Of a stretch of 64,000 bases of DNA, positions 1 through 14,040 are shown one piece after another. The notes below the pieces were generated by a model that saw nothing but the letters and a program-made list of their open reading frames with translations, ran no database searches and was not told the origin of the DNA. Location: the NCBI GenBank assembly GCA_035610835.1, contig CM069445.1, positions 38,640,656 to 38,704,655 on the forward strand, written 5' to 3'. Position 1 is the first letter of the stretch, and each line of letters opens with the position of its first letter. Both the position numbers and the translations under genes were made by a program. Source of the DNA: Ophiura sarsii. Its lineage: Eukaryota; Echinodermata; Ophiuroidea; Amphilepidida; Ophiuridae.

Positions 1-1709
1 CCATAAAATAACTTCTTAAAAAATTAATTGAATTCTTAGTGATGCATTTAATCTGATAAACATCCTTTATAGAAGTGAATGGTGCTCGAAAAGAGTCAGG
101 ATATTTTACATTATACATACATCGGAGCAATTAATTTTAATTGATTCACTGCATCCTCCCACAACACTTTTGAACATAAAGAATACAATCAAATTGATGC
201 GATCACATGTATAGCCCGCATACATAGATTGGTAAATAACTCCCAAACACATGTTTTTGTTCTTTATATCACGCAGAACACATTGGCCCCAAGTCCTTCC
301 TCGCGTCAGACGTATAAATGCGCATTTCGGATGCTCATGTAACGTTTGAAATGCACTCTTTTTACTATTTGTATTGGTGTTGACTGTATGTTTGTCATAT
401 TTATTTGATAGTTTTAGCATGTTCGCACAAATATTGATCAGGTTCAAGTTGGTATAGAATTTGAAATGATGTCCCGACTAAGTGGTTGTTGACGTATATA
501 GCCTAGAGCTCCTGTACTCTATAGAGTTGCCAGTATACAAAGCTTAGTATGGGAATAATACACTGATAAGAACCCGTCCTGTGAGAGTCCCCTCGTTCAG
601 TTCAGGGTAAATAATCATCATCAAAGGGTTGAAAAAAATGCAAACTGTTGTTGTTTTGTCATCTTTGTCACTGTAAAAGCTTGGGAAGGGCATCCCCCAT
701 GATTTTTGCCACTTTTGAAAACTTTTCATACAATAAGTGCTAACTTGTGTGATCATTTTAGTCATAGAAAGAATACCCTTTAATTCATGATTTGTCCATT
801 AATATTAGTGATAGTGGATTTAACTATATGATTCTCAAAAAAAGGGGAAAAAGAAGACAAATGTGATATCCTATCTCAACTCGTCAAATTCATGGAAATT
901 GTTCAACAACACAAGCTTTTTCCATATCATTAAAATCCTGAGCCATTACCGACTACCGACACGAAAGGATGGATATCTCTCTTTCTTCCAGCTTTTCTTT
1001 CAATCAACATTTCTGTATTATCAGTTGTCGCCTCAGAATCGACATGCTCATCACACACCTCCACCCCTCTCTTCGCATTCCAGCTCCTGATGCCGAAATT
1101 AATTTTCACACTTTCCGCACATTTTCAAGAAATCTACACACATTTACTCCCCTATCATGTACTCCTTCACAGCATCTTTTGTAATTGGAGAAGCTTAATT
1201 AAGTTGTATCATAATGTAACTATGAAATACCTGTTTTCCACCCTAAGATGTAAGAAAATGTAATTTGTTGTTTGAATCTGTTTAACACAGGAATAATATC
1301 CATGCTTCTGGCAAAATGCTAAATTACAGAAAACAAAATTAAAAACCAACTAAAAACATAACTCTGATAAATTCTATAGAAGTACAAATAGATTTCTTTT
1401 CTAGAAATAAATGTAACTATAACTTACAAGACACAATAAATCAAGAACTTACAGGGTATGTGAAGGGTTTAAAATAAGATGGGGCCAGGGGCTTATTAGC
1501 CTCTGGTGGAAACTGTAATGCTCTGAAATTCGTAAACAATAAATAACCCACTGGCACTTTTTCGCGGTTCTCAAAAATTGATCATTTTGGTCATATCATC
1601 ATTTGTGTGTCTGCCTGTTGATCAAATCAAAATGTTATCATTGAAAAAAAACCATACTGGTGAAAACAATATGAAATGTTTAATATTTCTCTACATTATC
1701 CTTTTTGAG

Positions 1710-1752
1710 CCCCCCCCCCCCCACCCCCACCCCCACCCCACCCCCACCCCAC
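1710..1752. repeat. C-rich low-complexity tract
   Basis: A run of 13 C followed by CCCCCA/CCCCA units. The G-rich strand could form quadruplexes; otherwise a simple repeat. Confidence 0.95.
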
Positions 1753-4700
1753 TCCTATTCAAACAGCGGCCTAGGGTATTTTATGCAGCATATTTTCATT
1801 TCCCAAAATAATAGTACACAGGTTTCTCTGTATTGCAGCCTGTCTGCCACGTCAAGCGATTAATTAAGTTGCTCATCTAATCACAGCATTCACTTTCCAA
1901 TCAAGCCATTTAATAACCAAGGCTAACCAATAATTGAAGCATCGTTAGCGTCTATCATCCATATGCTGGTCATGCACATGCCTTGAACCACAAAAGAACA
2001 CAAACGGACATTCCATTACAGTCTGTGGACGGACGGACGGAAAACGGTCTCCGATCTGTAAACGATACACGCTTTTTGCCACCGCCCCCCTTTTGGCCTT
2101 TCTGTCATGCATGTGTAATGCTGTGGCTTCAATGTAAGGTGGTTAAGTGTTTTCATGAATTTATTTATTTTTCAGATAAGTTATTGGTCCAGGGCCTGAA
2201 GTTCGGCAAAATTACCACATTACTGCTAACTTCAAAGGATTTAATAAAGGCAAATGTTTGAGAAATTGAAATCATAGGTTTTGCTGTTCTCATCATAGAT
2301 TTTCAAAGATTAAAACAAATTTAGAGAAAACATTACATTGTGAGGTGTTTATTTAAGATATGGAAAATCGTGTTTGTAATGTTGAAGTCCGATTTACATA
2401 ATTTAAGTGGAAGACACAAATTGCTTGATTTAACGATGTATCAATCCTGCATTGGTATCTCTTCATAAGACTATATGAATTTGATTTTACCTTGGAAGCA
2501 CGCTGCATCACCGTTTTCAATGCTCAAACTTGTTACAAGTGGTTTATAAATGTTTCAAAGAACTTTGCTGCACAACGATAAATCTTGCAGCAACTCCGCA
2601 AGCCTTTAACTACACAGACGTGCCCGTCTCTCCTATTATTAGGGTGGCGGAGCAATACTACATTAAATACTACATCCTAGAGGGGGTTTTGACAGCTAAG
2701 ATACAAACTGTCTCAATATAACGGGTGCGTGCGTGCAGTGTATGCAGTGGATGTGTGTACGCACACCATCGTCAATTACGATGCAGATTTGTTTCAGCGA
2801 TGCGCATTCTAATTAAACAATTAACCCTGTATAACATTAAATTCGGTGGCAGAATCTGACCGTGCAGGCTAAAGCATTGGTCTGGAGGCAGGCTGAAATT
2901 GCATATGCTGAAGCAGATTCACTTAATATACATAGGCATGAATTGAAATTTCCTTCAGACAGGAAGAACATTACATTTTGGTTAACCTAACAGCTGCATT
3001 CCGAGGCAAATTGCATGTTTATTCTCCCGATGTTGATTGTTGTTGCAAGAGCCTTAAATGGTATAATGAAAAACAGGTGTGTTGGCGCAGAATTCACCGA
3101 GCAGGAAAATCGACTTTAAATCACGTTTACTTTGCCGCATTTCGGGCACAAATTAGATAGCTCTCGTTCAATTGTTTGTAGTTCTTTCAAAGTGTTGGCC
3201 CAAGGCACCGAGTGAATTAATGCAAACTATACCTTGCGGGAAGGGCAATCCTATGATGCTATGTTGCGTGGGTTTTTCTTTTCTTACTTTTAAAATCGGG
3301 TGAATTGTTTAGTTAGTTGCTTGAAAAAAAAAAAAAAATGCATGATACTAAGTTAAATAAATTTTACAAAACATGTTTACCAAGTCATCAATGGAATATA
3401 AAGTATTTTTTGGCCTCTACGCTTTATTTATGGTATTTCCTGACCTGCAATACACAGATGAAGCATGTCATGCACATTGCTGAACCTAACCACCAAATTG
3501 GTTCCATTTAGGCAGTGACAGTTATTAGGCCAAGCAGGAAGGCTGTATGTAAACCCACCCCATAATACATAAATTTGGCATTCTACCAGTATTCCTATTC
3601 AGAACCCGCCACATTTCTGCTCGCCAAAAACCATGCCACAAAACAAGAAAAAAAATCCTGTCCAAATTTTATTATCATTCAGAAAAACGGCTTTCACCCT
3701 TCCTTTGATCTCTATCAAAACCAATCTTTTGTCTTTTGCATACAAATCCACCCATCCACCAATCAATCAACAACAAAAACAAACATCAATTGGAAAATAT
3801 CTATGAAATAGAATATGATGACAACAAACTGGTCAAAACGAGAAATTACCTAAATTTAATAAACATATCACAAATATAGCTGGTGAATCACAGGATAGGC
3901 AATACACCCAGGTTTAGATACCTCTGTTAAAAAGAACTTAAAACAGAAAATAAAATGACAACTTCACAAAATTGAAAGATGAAAATGAAATCTATCTATA
4001 TGTGGATGAGTGATGGTGAGATATCTCTCCAGGGAAAAGTGGCATTAAATCGAGAAACAAATTTGACGACTTTATGCAATCTCCCCTCCGGCGCTCGCGC
4101 GCGCAAGATATTGATCCGTGGTAGTGTTTTCATATGCAGACAGCGTAGTATATATCATCCATGAAGATGATGTGGTTATACTTTATCAATATACAGCATG
4201 GAAAGAACCATCCATCCAACTGGACGTGGAATGTATGGTTAAAACCATTTATAAAATAGATTGAATACCATAATATTCCATTTCTTTTTTTTGGCAAATG
4301 AGGACAATGCCGCTTAGTAAATTGGTAAACAACTTTAAGCATTTGATTTCGCTTGGGAGTAAGAGTGACCTATTTTTAGAGCAAATTGATGCCACGAATG
4401 TGACCTGATTACTTCTACGCACAGTTTCGGATACATGGTCTAATTGGTCACTTTTCAATGCATTTCCCCCTGGGATTATATACTCTCTAATGCCATTTAT
4501 TTAGTTCAAATACTGGGAAACTGATTGGCCAGTATTAATAGTAACAAACTGGTAGTACACAGCTAGTTTCTTTTTAGTGATCCACATTAGGTACCCAATC
4601 CACTTGACCATCAGAAACTTAGTGTGTAGAAAGTGCCAGATCCATAGCCTATGTCATCTATTGGGTTCTGCATGCTTCTCACTGTAAGGTTATACAAAAG

Positions 4701-4856
4701 CATATCACTAACAAAGTACATTGTTAGGATCTATCTGCTTACGAATAATGTTGTAAATGGGAATCTTAATGTGTACAAACAGACACACCAGACCAATCTG
4801 TTGGGACTACTTTTGTTAATTGAAGGCAAATGAGAGTTGCTCATTAATATAAAGAT

Positions 4857-4904
4857 GGGTGCTTTCGTTCACGCCGTTCTGGGTGCTTTCGTTCACGCCG
4901 TTCT
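4857..4904. repeat. 24 bp perfect tandem duplication
   Basis: GGGTGCTTTCGTTCACGCCG plus TTCT, twice without a difference. Confidence 0.95.
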
Positions 4905-6604
4905 GTATCTACAACAGTAACACATGCATGTAGCATTGATATTGCAACTCAGTAGTGCCTGCAGACTGAAAATGGTTTGTTAACAATCAAATATGACAAA
5001 TGAATTCTATAATAATTGTGTTCACTCAGAGGAAAAGATGGTGGTCACAAGAATTAAAATTAGCTGAAAAGGGGGCTTCAGAACGACACAAATTGAATGT
5101 TAGTCTGTTTCAAATACAGACGGTAAAACAAGAATGTAAGTAAGCTTAAAGGGGTCATGTTCTTAAGAAAGAACAGCGGCTGCAAAATGGAATCTACATA
5201 GTTGCAAACCTTTTTTTACTAACTTTCAATGTTACTATCTCATCCACACCCATCCAGCCCCATTCCTCCCCTCAAACCCACGCAAACCCCCACCCCCAGG
5301 ACTACACAGGAGCGAAAGGTAATATTGAAGACATCGAGTCTATACTAATTTACTACACCTTTGAATTGAAAACCCCTTTCGGGCATATTACAATAATTAA
5401 ATAATTGATTAGAAGACCTAGCCAACACTTATAAGAGAGAAATTAATTCAACAATATACGGTTAATGTGAAAGCTTTCCTGTTCGAAATGACAGCCAGTC
5501 ATTTAGATGGTCCTCAATATCTGTCATAATCTTCTATCATCACCCACTTAAAAGCGTGTGGAACTACAGCTCACCTTGAACCAGCCTTTGAAAAAAGAGA
5601 TCATGCCAGGGGCTACAATCTATAGAAATGTTAACCTTGGCCTTTTATTTAAAATTTTCAGAGTGGGATTAATTGACTGATTTTAAAATGACACCTGATA
5701 GTGATAGACAGGTTTGAAAATTCTGTCTGTCTGTCCCTAGTCTGTCATAAGGTCATTAAAGATTTAAGATAATCTAAATATAGCCATTCTGCAGTATTTA
5801 ATTAATTTTTAATGGTGAAAAAAGAGTCTCGGGAGTATTTTATTTCTTTTATATGAAGGAGTAAATAGCTCTATATTTAATTCAGCTTTAATTTAATAGA
5901 CCTATGTTTTCTCCAGCATTTATGACGTCAACCAGGTATGTTTTTAATTTGTCAGCCATCAATAATGAAACTTAATTGCATCGCTTTATCAGCTATCTTT
6001 TATCTAAATTTTTTTCAGGGAAAAAATAAATAATGCGTAATAGAAACACGCAACTCATGATTTACAGCACCTCCGAAGTGGGATGATATATCGCCCATAT
6101 CTCAAATCCCTTTGGGCAAATATCTAACCAATCAAAGCGTATCAGATTTTAGCAAACAGGATTTTACGATTTGATCAACAAAATTTGATATGCAGTAGTA
6201 AATTCAGAAAGAAATAAACGGCAAGAAAATGGTCAAATTAGCCTGTCACCTTTACATTACACATTCATCCATCTCTGTAAATTTGCTCATGCTCATACTT
6301 TGCCTCTAAGACACTCGTAAAGAGGGTTTCGAGGGAACGATAGAGATAAAGAGCGCACCTGTAAAAGGCCAACCTTTTCAAAGAGCTCCACCGTTATACA
6401 CATTGCTCCAATCAGCATCGGTAAAAGAGCTAGCTCCAGTCTGAATAAAAAGTGTTTATTGCAAATGGTTTTGCGCTTTAAAGGATTAATGTGTCATAGC
6501 TGCCACATGATTTACTATTGGCAGATGTAGAGCCCTTTACAAAACTTTTTTAAAAAAAATAACAAAGGGCAGCTACTGTTTGTTCGGTATTACAAGGAAT
6601 CTAC

Positions 6605-6708
6605 AGCAAAGGCTGTCATTTGTTAAACAACTTTATTCCATACTCAGAGCACATAATACTAACTTTAAAAATGTCACACAGCAGCTATTATAAATGGGGC
6701 CTTCGTGC
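6605..6708. repeat. Dispersed repeat, partner of 57907-58018
   Basis: AAAGGCTGTCATTTGTTAA and GCAGCTATTATAAATGGGGC match blocks in the same order at 57907-58018. Unclassified, old. Confidence 0.6.
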
Positions 6709-7210
6709 TCTTAACCCCAAATTCTTGACTTGGTTTCTCAGTCTCCCTCTCTCTCTCTGACTGATGTCTAAAGGGCTATAGCATCTTCCTCTCCAGCATC
6801 TCTTTAACCGACCAAAGTGGTGCTTTTTAGATCAGCGCGTCTTGATTTATTAGTCACACATGGCTAAGGACATTGCAGTTACCCATGATCTAATGCTGAA
6901 TTATGGACAGGGGGGAAATGTCACTTTGGTCGGGTTTTCTATTGAGACAAGAGATGTCTTGCGGCACGCGGCAATGAGAAAAGCCAAATAGACCCGTATC
7001 GGCGTATTTCCTTCTCTTAGCTTTTCCGATGTCAAGACTTCTAGTTAAGAAATCTATTGGACGTGAAGAGCGTAAATTGATCTTTCGAGTTCAGAATCAA
7101 CAGTATTGCTTCACCGATATGAACGCATTATTTTGTAAGTGAACAAATCCTCCGAGTAGATCAAGCTTGTTTCTTTTTCCATAACCGCTAATATATCACT
7201 CTATAAATCT

Positions 7211-7429
7211 AAATACTTTCCAAGCGGCTGTTAGTTTTACCATTTAAAAAACAGATTTTTCAGAAACCTTTAGTCTTAAGGATTACTGATCCAATACTTG
7301 TACTTATTTCAATGCATTTCTCATGGTGATTCCAAAAATATGGTAATGAAATTGTTATGACATTTTTTAAACATTTCATGAAATGTTGGAATGTCGTCTG
7401 CAGACACCTGCCGCGTGGAAAGCGTTAAA
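7211..7429 (-). mobile_element. CACGCGG-ended MITE, copy 1
   Basis: The right end GCCGCGTGGAAAGCGTTAA is the inverse of the left ends of other copies; the left end (ATACTTTCCAAGCGGC) is slightly decayed. Interior landmarks are shared with the copies at 16008 and 60732: ACAGATTTTTCAGAAACCTT near the left, ATGCATTTCTCATGGTGATT in the middle and GTCGTCTGCAGAC near the right. The strand label is relative: '-' copies have the CTGCAG end on the right. Confidence 0.85.
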
Positions 7430-7541
7430 ATGTATTTATTTGATATATCATGCTGAACGAAGCTATTAAAATGAAAGTGGCAATAAATTTGTTTTACAGG
7501 TGGAACGGCAGAATGGTTCAGTTTCTAGTGACATATTTCTA

Positions 7542-7743
7542 TTCTGTCAATGTGGTAATGTTTGCACGATGAAATGTTCGCGCTTTGCTGACTTTCGACC
7601 ATTTCGCTTGTTTTTAAATTCACAGTTTGAAAGTTCATTACATAGACTTACACACACAAAAATATGTTCATGTGTTTTTATTTTCACAGTAGCTGCTTGG
7701 AGTGCGCAAATTAACGTAGGGCGAAAATGTCCCCGTTTACAGT
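7542..7743. mobile_element. TACTGTAAA-ended MITE, copy 3
   Basis: Aligned by eye with 45133-45331 over its whole length: GTGGTAATGTTTGCACGAT, GTTCGCGCTTTGCTGACTT, GTAGCTGCTTGGAGTGCG, CCCGTTTACAGTA. The left tip is mutated. The plus-strand open frame at 7500-7781 is explained by this element. Confidence 0.8.
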
Positions 7744-9391
7744 ACTGGTTTTTTGTTCCTCTAATCTGTGTAGTGACCTAAGAGTGTATTTCAGGGATAG
7801 CAGCATTTTATTGCTCACATTATTCTAATGCACTAACATTTGTACTAATGCAATCAAAAATAATTTCTGACACTCATGCATCAGTGCTGCACCAATTACT
7901 GAAATATGCCCCAACATCGCTGCAAAGAGGTAGATATCAGGAGTGAGCACTGCTGCAAACTGAAGATTTCTAAACCCACTGTGCGGATGTGGTGCTCACA
8001 AAATCATTTGTGCAACTTGCACTGGCATTTGTCACCATTTAAGCAGCCTAACCACCTTTATGTCCGTTCCATTCCCATCAGCAAACCGACTAACAGATTT
8101 CAAAGAATTTCCATTTACAGAATTGTCTCAGATTCTATTTACAAATGAAAAAGTTTCAATAAATCTTCGCAAATATACTCCCAAATATTTTGCGCACCTG
8201 GCTTTCATCGTTTTCTGACAAATGAATCGGGGCTGATGCGGAACTAAGCCGGCTGCTTACTCTTGACCTATGCTCAAGTGTTCATCACACAGCAAACACA
8301 TGCTTAACTTGGCTGTGTCGAGTCAAATCCTCTTAATGGCAGCGAAGCGCACGTAACATCAATATGCGATGTATCTATCGATTGATCCACGTCGAGGCAG
8401 AGTGTTTATAGTCTGGCGAGATTTCCCAAACGAGAAAAACAATTTTTTACTACTTCGATTATCGTACAAATAAACGACTTAAGAGTAAAAAAAATCTCAT
8501 ATGAAATGGATCAAACGTGACATTTGGTGTTTCACTGATCCAATGAGATCTAGAATCACTGCTCGGCAATCCAATCTAACTGATACAAATGAATGGTAAC
8601 ACAATCATGCCTGCGGTCTTTATGTTCGCATCAGTTCATTTGAAATGATAACTGTCCCTTTTGACCATCTTTTGACCATCATTTCACCTGGCCCGCAAAG
8701 TCCACAATCCTTAAGGGAAATCTTAATAGCAATGTTTACGTCTGCTCAAGTCATCTAAAAAAATGTCTTGTTTGGCCCTATTAGACCGACCGATAGAAGA
8801 AAACCTACTGAACATATTTTTTTATTTGAAACTATCAATGACAAAAAGTCCTCAACTAACAGCTATAATGCAGAACTAGTATTATAGACTTATACTGTAA
8901 GACATGCACACACAATGTACAGAAAGACAAAAAAGGGGGGAAAGGACTGACCAACTGTACTTTTTCAGCCTGTTCATCAAACATATGATTTTTTTAAAGC
9001 CTTAAGGGTCAGTGCCTTATAATCAAGATGTCTCGCTCCGATGAAGAAAGAATAAACCTGACTTTATTTCCAATCCTATAAATAGATGGAAATGAATGAC
9101 AATGTGAAATCGAGTATGTGCAAAACTGATGTATTATGATATTCCTTTGTGTATGCACGATTCAATAGATTTGTGCAGCTCCGAGAGTATCATCATTTTG
9201 ATTGGATATTATTCGTGCAGGCCATAATGCATCTTTTCCTGTTCATACGCGAGACTTTTTCTTTTGAGACGGACATTCGCACTTTAAATCAAATCTCTCT
9301 CAGCAGGAGTATATATGAGGACAAAACCAAATGAAAATTCACCTTTCGACCTGAGTAGAAAAAACCCTTTTGCTCACAAATTTGTCAGTCA

Positions 9392-9547
9392 TGCAAGGAG
9401 AAAAATAAGCATTCATGAACCAGGAGCTACTTTTTCAAAAGTAGCTCCCGGTCCTATACTTTTACTGTGCAAAAAATGAAAAACCCCGGGAGCTAAATCT
9501 TGGCAACCGAAAAAATCTCCCAGAGCCCGCTTATTTTTCTCCTTGCA
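9392..9547. mobile_element. Short foldback MITE (TGCAAGGAG ends)
   Basis: 156 bp with 19 bp perfect ends, TGCAAGGAGAAAAATAAGC and its inverse, and GTCA on both flanks (possible target duplication). Inside is a perfect 12 bp hairpin, GGAGCTACTTTT/AAAAGTAGCTCC, with a 2-base loop (9423-9448). Confidence 0.85.
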
Positions 9548-11385
9548 GTCATATCACATCTGATACTGAAATCTTGCCATTTTTTTACACAACAGACAAG
9601 CAGATGGGTCTAACAGACAAGGCCATGACACTCGCTATAAGTCCTCCCGTGTACTACACATGACAAGACGCTTCTAACCAAATCATCACTCTGATAGATG
9701 GGGAGTACTTGATGAGATAATTCCTCATCAAGTTGAAGGAGCGATAAGGCACGCATCTTATTGGGTTGCCAATCAATGGACTATCCCTGGTGGAATAAAA
9801 GACCTGTTAAAACAGGAGTATTCGGCGACTCGCAGCGCTGTCACGAGAACACAACAAGAACAGAGATGGTCTAGGCCGATATCCGGTTGTAGTAGATGAT
9901 AGCTAATTTTGATCTCGATGTGCTTTTGAAGACACTAAATCTGAGTGAAGCTTTATCAATTGACCCACTTCACACAGCGGCATTCATGTATAAGCATGCC
10001 ATTTACCCGAGGCAATCTTGTGTATACAGTTACCAAAAGTTTGAAGTTTCTACAGGAACTGGGGATTTCTTTCAAAAAATGAAGGCGTGTTTAAAAATCT
10101 AGTATTATATCCATTTAATTATTTAATTTGCATTCATAAATATAGTTCATACATTTGAGAGATTGTAATAAGAAAACAATGATTGTTTAAAGGCTTCTCT
10201 AATTCTGTTGCCACTAGTCAATTGTCAGAATCATGTTGCACAATCTAAGCATACTGCCTGTTGGGCAAAATGATCCTATCTCGGCACTTAGTCTGTAACA
10301 TTTTGGCCCAGATATTTCACACACTTTGGCCCAGATTTGTCACATTAACCCTAACCATGCCAAATCCAACAAAATCCAACAAAAATGATGTGCCGATGGC
10401 CCAGCTCTCTCATTTAGAGAATAAAAGTGCGCCGGCATCCACTATGATAAAAATATGGACAAACCCATCGATTGTCACACCATAGTACGGCAACCAAAAC
10501 AAAATGTCCATCTTTTATTGTCTTTCTAATGCATTTTAACCTTTAAATGATAAAAGTTGAAGAGAAGAAATTAACTGAGGAAATTGATCGTAATATTTTA
10601 ATTAAAATGAAGTGATAGCCATCCATTGGGGCCTGACAAGGGATGTCAGAAATATTGTGGGGTCCAATTAAAATGACTGAATAATGTAATAACCATACCA
10701 AACCACATCCACTACATTAGAACGTGCAATCACAGAACCGTATATGTAGGCTCCAAAAAGTTATGATGCATGATCACCTGGTCTACCAACAGGGTGGTCA
10801 AAATCCCTGCACCCCATTTGTTCCTGTCATTATTTGGCCCATGCCCCCACCCCCACCCCTGTTAGGTTTATCCTACACACCAATCTAAGGGGCTAGGGTG
10901 AATACCAAACTGAAACTTGCCGCGCAACTTACAGCCCAAGTTTGTCATGGCTAACCAAGGTATGACATTTGAAAATACCAACACTTGTTAATATTAAAAT
11001 TAATAAACAAGCATGGAAAAAATACTGCCTTCTCTTCTACCATATACCACCTTCTCTTCTGCTATAATTTCATAAGTATGAATAAACAGTTCTTTTTCTT
11101 TAATTGAATTAACACAATTTCCACCTGTTAAATGTGTATAACTTGGGGCAAAGATATCCAATATCGCTCACTGATTGAAACAAGTACTAGATTTTCCCAC
11201 AATTTCCATCCCATCTCACCAGCCGTTTACCCTGCTGTTGATGGATCATGTGACCTGTTTTATCGTCTTCAATTTGTGGGTGTGTACGAAACCAGGACAA
11301 AGTTGGATTTGTTTCACTAGTGAGATTTCTACAGAAATGGCAAACTTTTTCTCTATTTTCTATTACTGCCTGTCATATTTCAATT

Positions 11386-11759
11386 AAAGGCATATTATGT
11401 GATCTTTTCCAAGTAGCGCCCTCTATCATTGGTTTTTACTATGAAAGCAGATTTTCTTGCAGATTTGCATTTTTGATCATAAATCGTAAAGATCTTGTAA
11501 GTTAGAGATCGATATGATTCCTAATTACTTCAAAATCATGGTTTGAAAATAGATTGTTCCGAGCGGGACAATCTATTTTTTCAAATTTTACTCTAAATTC
11601 ACTCTAAAATTTTGAGGTTATTAGGAATCGTATCGCTCTGTAACTTTGAATATATTGATGATTTATGATCAGAAAAGTAAATCTGCAAGAAAATCTGCTT
11701 CTAATTATTGTTCGAGGATTGAGGACGTCCCCTGGAAAAGATCACATAATATATCTTTA
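11386..11759. mobile_element. Foldback MITE, 'AAAGGCATATTATG' family, copy 1
   Basis: An almost complete palindrome of 374 bp. The left arm runs AAAGGCATATTATGTGATCT ... CAGATTTTCTTGCAGATTT ... CTAATTACTTCAAAATCATG, and the right arm is its inverse down to AGATCACATAATATATCTTT. The centre carries a small perfect hairpin around GATTGTTCCGAGCGGGACAA. Flanked by TTAA-like sequence. No coding capacity. Confidence 0.88.
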
Positions 11760-12065
11760 ATCTAGCCTCAAATTTGAGCTGTTTGTGATGATTCATTAAT
11801 ATTCCTCCAAATATGGCTCTCACCAGCAGTTTTAGTTCTTTTTGAGTAGGTGATATTTACTATTTGATGCTCTCACTTCAAAAAGGGAGTATCTCCTGTA
11901 CATTTTACCTACAAATACTTCATTTGACCAAAGTGCTGATCATCACATGTCGCAATAAATAATTTTCCATGGGACCGTGGTAAAAAATCACCACATACCA
12001 TGACAAAAACAGATATCTTACAAGGAGACTATCTAAGTAATAGATACACCTTTTTGTCAACCTAC

Positions 12066-12203
12066 CTGTGGTTCTGGGAGGTTGGCTGCAAGTATGTCAA
12101 TTCCTGTTGACACATCCACTGGTATAAGTATCTCATCCAATTTCTGTCTGATATAAGGGCAGAATTCCGGTCCTTTCTTCGTTCGCTCAACATTGGTGGA
12201 GCT
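12066..12203 (-). CDS. PLXNA: Plexin A-type exon 'e': PSI2-IPT junction, start of IPT1
   Basis: 46 codons: SSTNVERTKKGPEFCPYIRQ, KLDEILIPVDVSTGIDILAA, NLPEPQ. The core EILIPVDVSTGIDILAANLP aligns with vertebrate plexin-A KILVPVEVIKPITLKAKNLP, followed by the shared P-x-PQ; this makes the A subfamily the best assignment. The acceptor is TTTTTCAG|AGC and the donor CACAG|GTAGGT; both ends are phase 0. An alternative acceptor two bases downstream (CAGAG|CTCC) would break the phase with the PSI2 exon. The stretch between the last PSI2 cysteine and the CP of this exon is about 9 residues longer than in vertebrates (SSTNVERTKKG is extra). The next expected exon (beginning like SGQRGYEC in vertebrates) was not found in positions 1-12065, so the gene should continue past the left end of the window. 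Confidence 0.92.
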
Positions 12204-13491
12204 CTGAAAAAGATAAAAGGTGCGCACTGATATGAATACAAATCATTTTCTATTGAATTGTATGGTAACATCGGTTTTCACAGATTTGTCCTAGTTTTCG
12301 TGCAACCCGATAGAAACTCGGTATTAATGAGTGCAGAATTGCCATCGGCTTAAGTTATACTGAATGCTTCACAACCATGTTTTTCGGCATATCTATGATA
12401 CCTAGGCTATACCACTTTTTTTATTTCCACTCAAATCGTCTTTGTCAATTCAATGAACATTGTGTACACATCTTATTTCTGTGATTTGCTGTGTCACTGA
12501 CATTTGTTGGATATTCAAAGAGTGTTCACCTTACCCCGTATATCTCCGTATAAACACAACTTTCTATTTGATTAGTGGAGACGCGTCGTAGAGCATTACG
12601 GTGCGTTTAAACTCCCGATGGTGGCCATCGGCCGCCACTCAAAATGTAACATCCTGAGCTTAAGGGGATACTCAGCATTACGTTTGAAAGTGAAGATAAT
12701 GAGACAAGCATGATCACAGTCTGTTTACTATCATATGGATACTGGCGTTAAGACTAGGTCAGGATTAATCTAGAAGTAAATAAACTTAAGCTATTTTTGT
12801 TTAAAAAAGGACAGTTTTCAACTCTGTTCAACTCTTTTCAACTGTACAGATTCAAGATAAACTGCATTGTCTCAAAAACATGCATTTTCTCGTTGGTATA
12901 GTTCAAGTTTCAAGTGATGGTAAAGTGTCTACAGTCATAAAATCTTAATATCGACAGTTTTCAACCAATTTTGATGAAATAGATAAGAAATTGTGGCACT
13001 GCCTGCTACTTAAAATCCACTCCGTTACATCATACAGTGAAGATGCCTACAAGTAGAAAGGTCCTGTTACAAGACGGCATACGTGCCACCAATGTCACAT
13101 TAATGCTTGAGTCTGTCTATTTGCTCCTCTCCAATTCCACTCTATAATTACATTTTATTTTTCGGTTAATTTGTTGTCAATTTGGGTTACATATGGATTC
13201 ATCTCACCTATTTCATGCGTGTGAATAGGTTGAATTATAAACCAGGCTTTTATTTTTATAGCCCAACATGACTGCAGTTAAGTTCTCCTTCTCTACAGTC
13301 TGTACGGTTCCACATGTGTATTATTGCATGCTAATTTTTCTCACCTATCAAATTACGATTCTACGTGTGAGATTTTGTATTCCTTTTAGTATGGCATTGC
13401 AAGAAACATATTGGCACATTTTTATCTTTGCATAAAGTCATAATGTGCAAAACAAGTAACAACAGTAATGTAGGACAGACACTTCCTCTTT

Positions 13492-13760
13492 TTAACACTT
13501 TCCATGCGGCAGACGTCTGCAGCCGACAGTTCCAAAATTGAACAAAATGTTTTTAAAAATGTCAAAATTATCGAATTTCATCACCATATTTGGAATCACC
13601 ATGAAAAATGTATTAAAGTAAGTACAAACATGACTAGTATTAGTTCAGTAATTCTTGAGATAGCCTTATATATGTTAGACTTAGAAAGTTGGGAAAGGTT
13701 TTTGAATCATCGGTTTTGTATAAAGTAACGCTAAAGTAATAGCCGCGTGGAAAGTGTAAA
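13492..13760 (+). mobile_element. CACGCGG-ended MITE, copy 2
   Basis: Opposite orientation to copy 1. It starts TTAACACTTTCCATGCGGC, followed by GACGTCTGCAGCCGACAG, and ends GCCGCGTGGAAAGTGTAAA. The interior has the complement of the shared landmarks (AATCACCATGAAAAATG). About 270 bp, slightly longer than the other copies. Short open frames crossing it are not genes. Confidence 0.85.
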
Positions 13761-14040
13761 CATTTCTTATCGAGTTGCTTGTCAAATTCACTTATATGTT
13801 GATAATTTGCAATTGCCCCATAAAATATCTTAAAACGTAAAGTGGACTACCCATATTAGATACAAGCCACTTAGCTCAGGTGTTACAGTTAATCGGCCAA
13901 TCATTGAATTAATTTGATCTTATAATTATTTACAATCAGAGATGTAAATGGGTAACGGATCCATTTCCTGCTGTAAGTCGAGTCTACCTCGTCGAAGGTT
14001 GAGTGACCGCGCGTTTGCGAGAGGCATTCTATGCGGTCAG

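Larger units (their letters stand above)
1..12065 (-). other. Plexin intron after exon 'e' (incomplete)
   Basis: No exon was recognised here. It holds a C-tract (1710-1752), a 24 bp tandem duplication (4857-4904), a dispersed repeat shared with 57907-58018, MITE copies at 7211-7429, 7542-7743 and 9392-9547, the foldback 11386-11759, and otherwise AT-rich sequence without apparent function. Open frames are short and look random. Treating it as intron rests on the donor at 12065 and on the missing rest of the gene. Confidence 0.7.

Noticed and set aside
106..447. 113-codon minus-strand open frame as the next plexin exon
   Set aside because: No YEC or CQN-type IPT motifs and no acceptor/donor pair; the sequence does not align with the expected plexin region.
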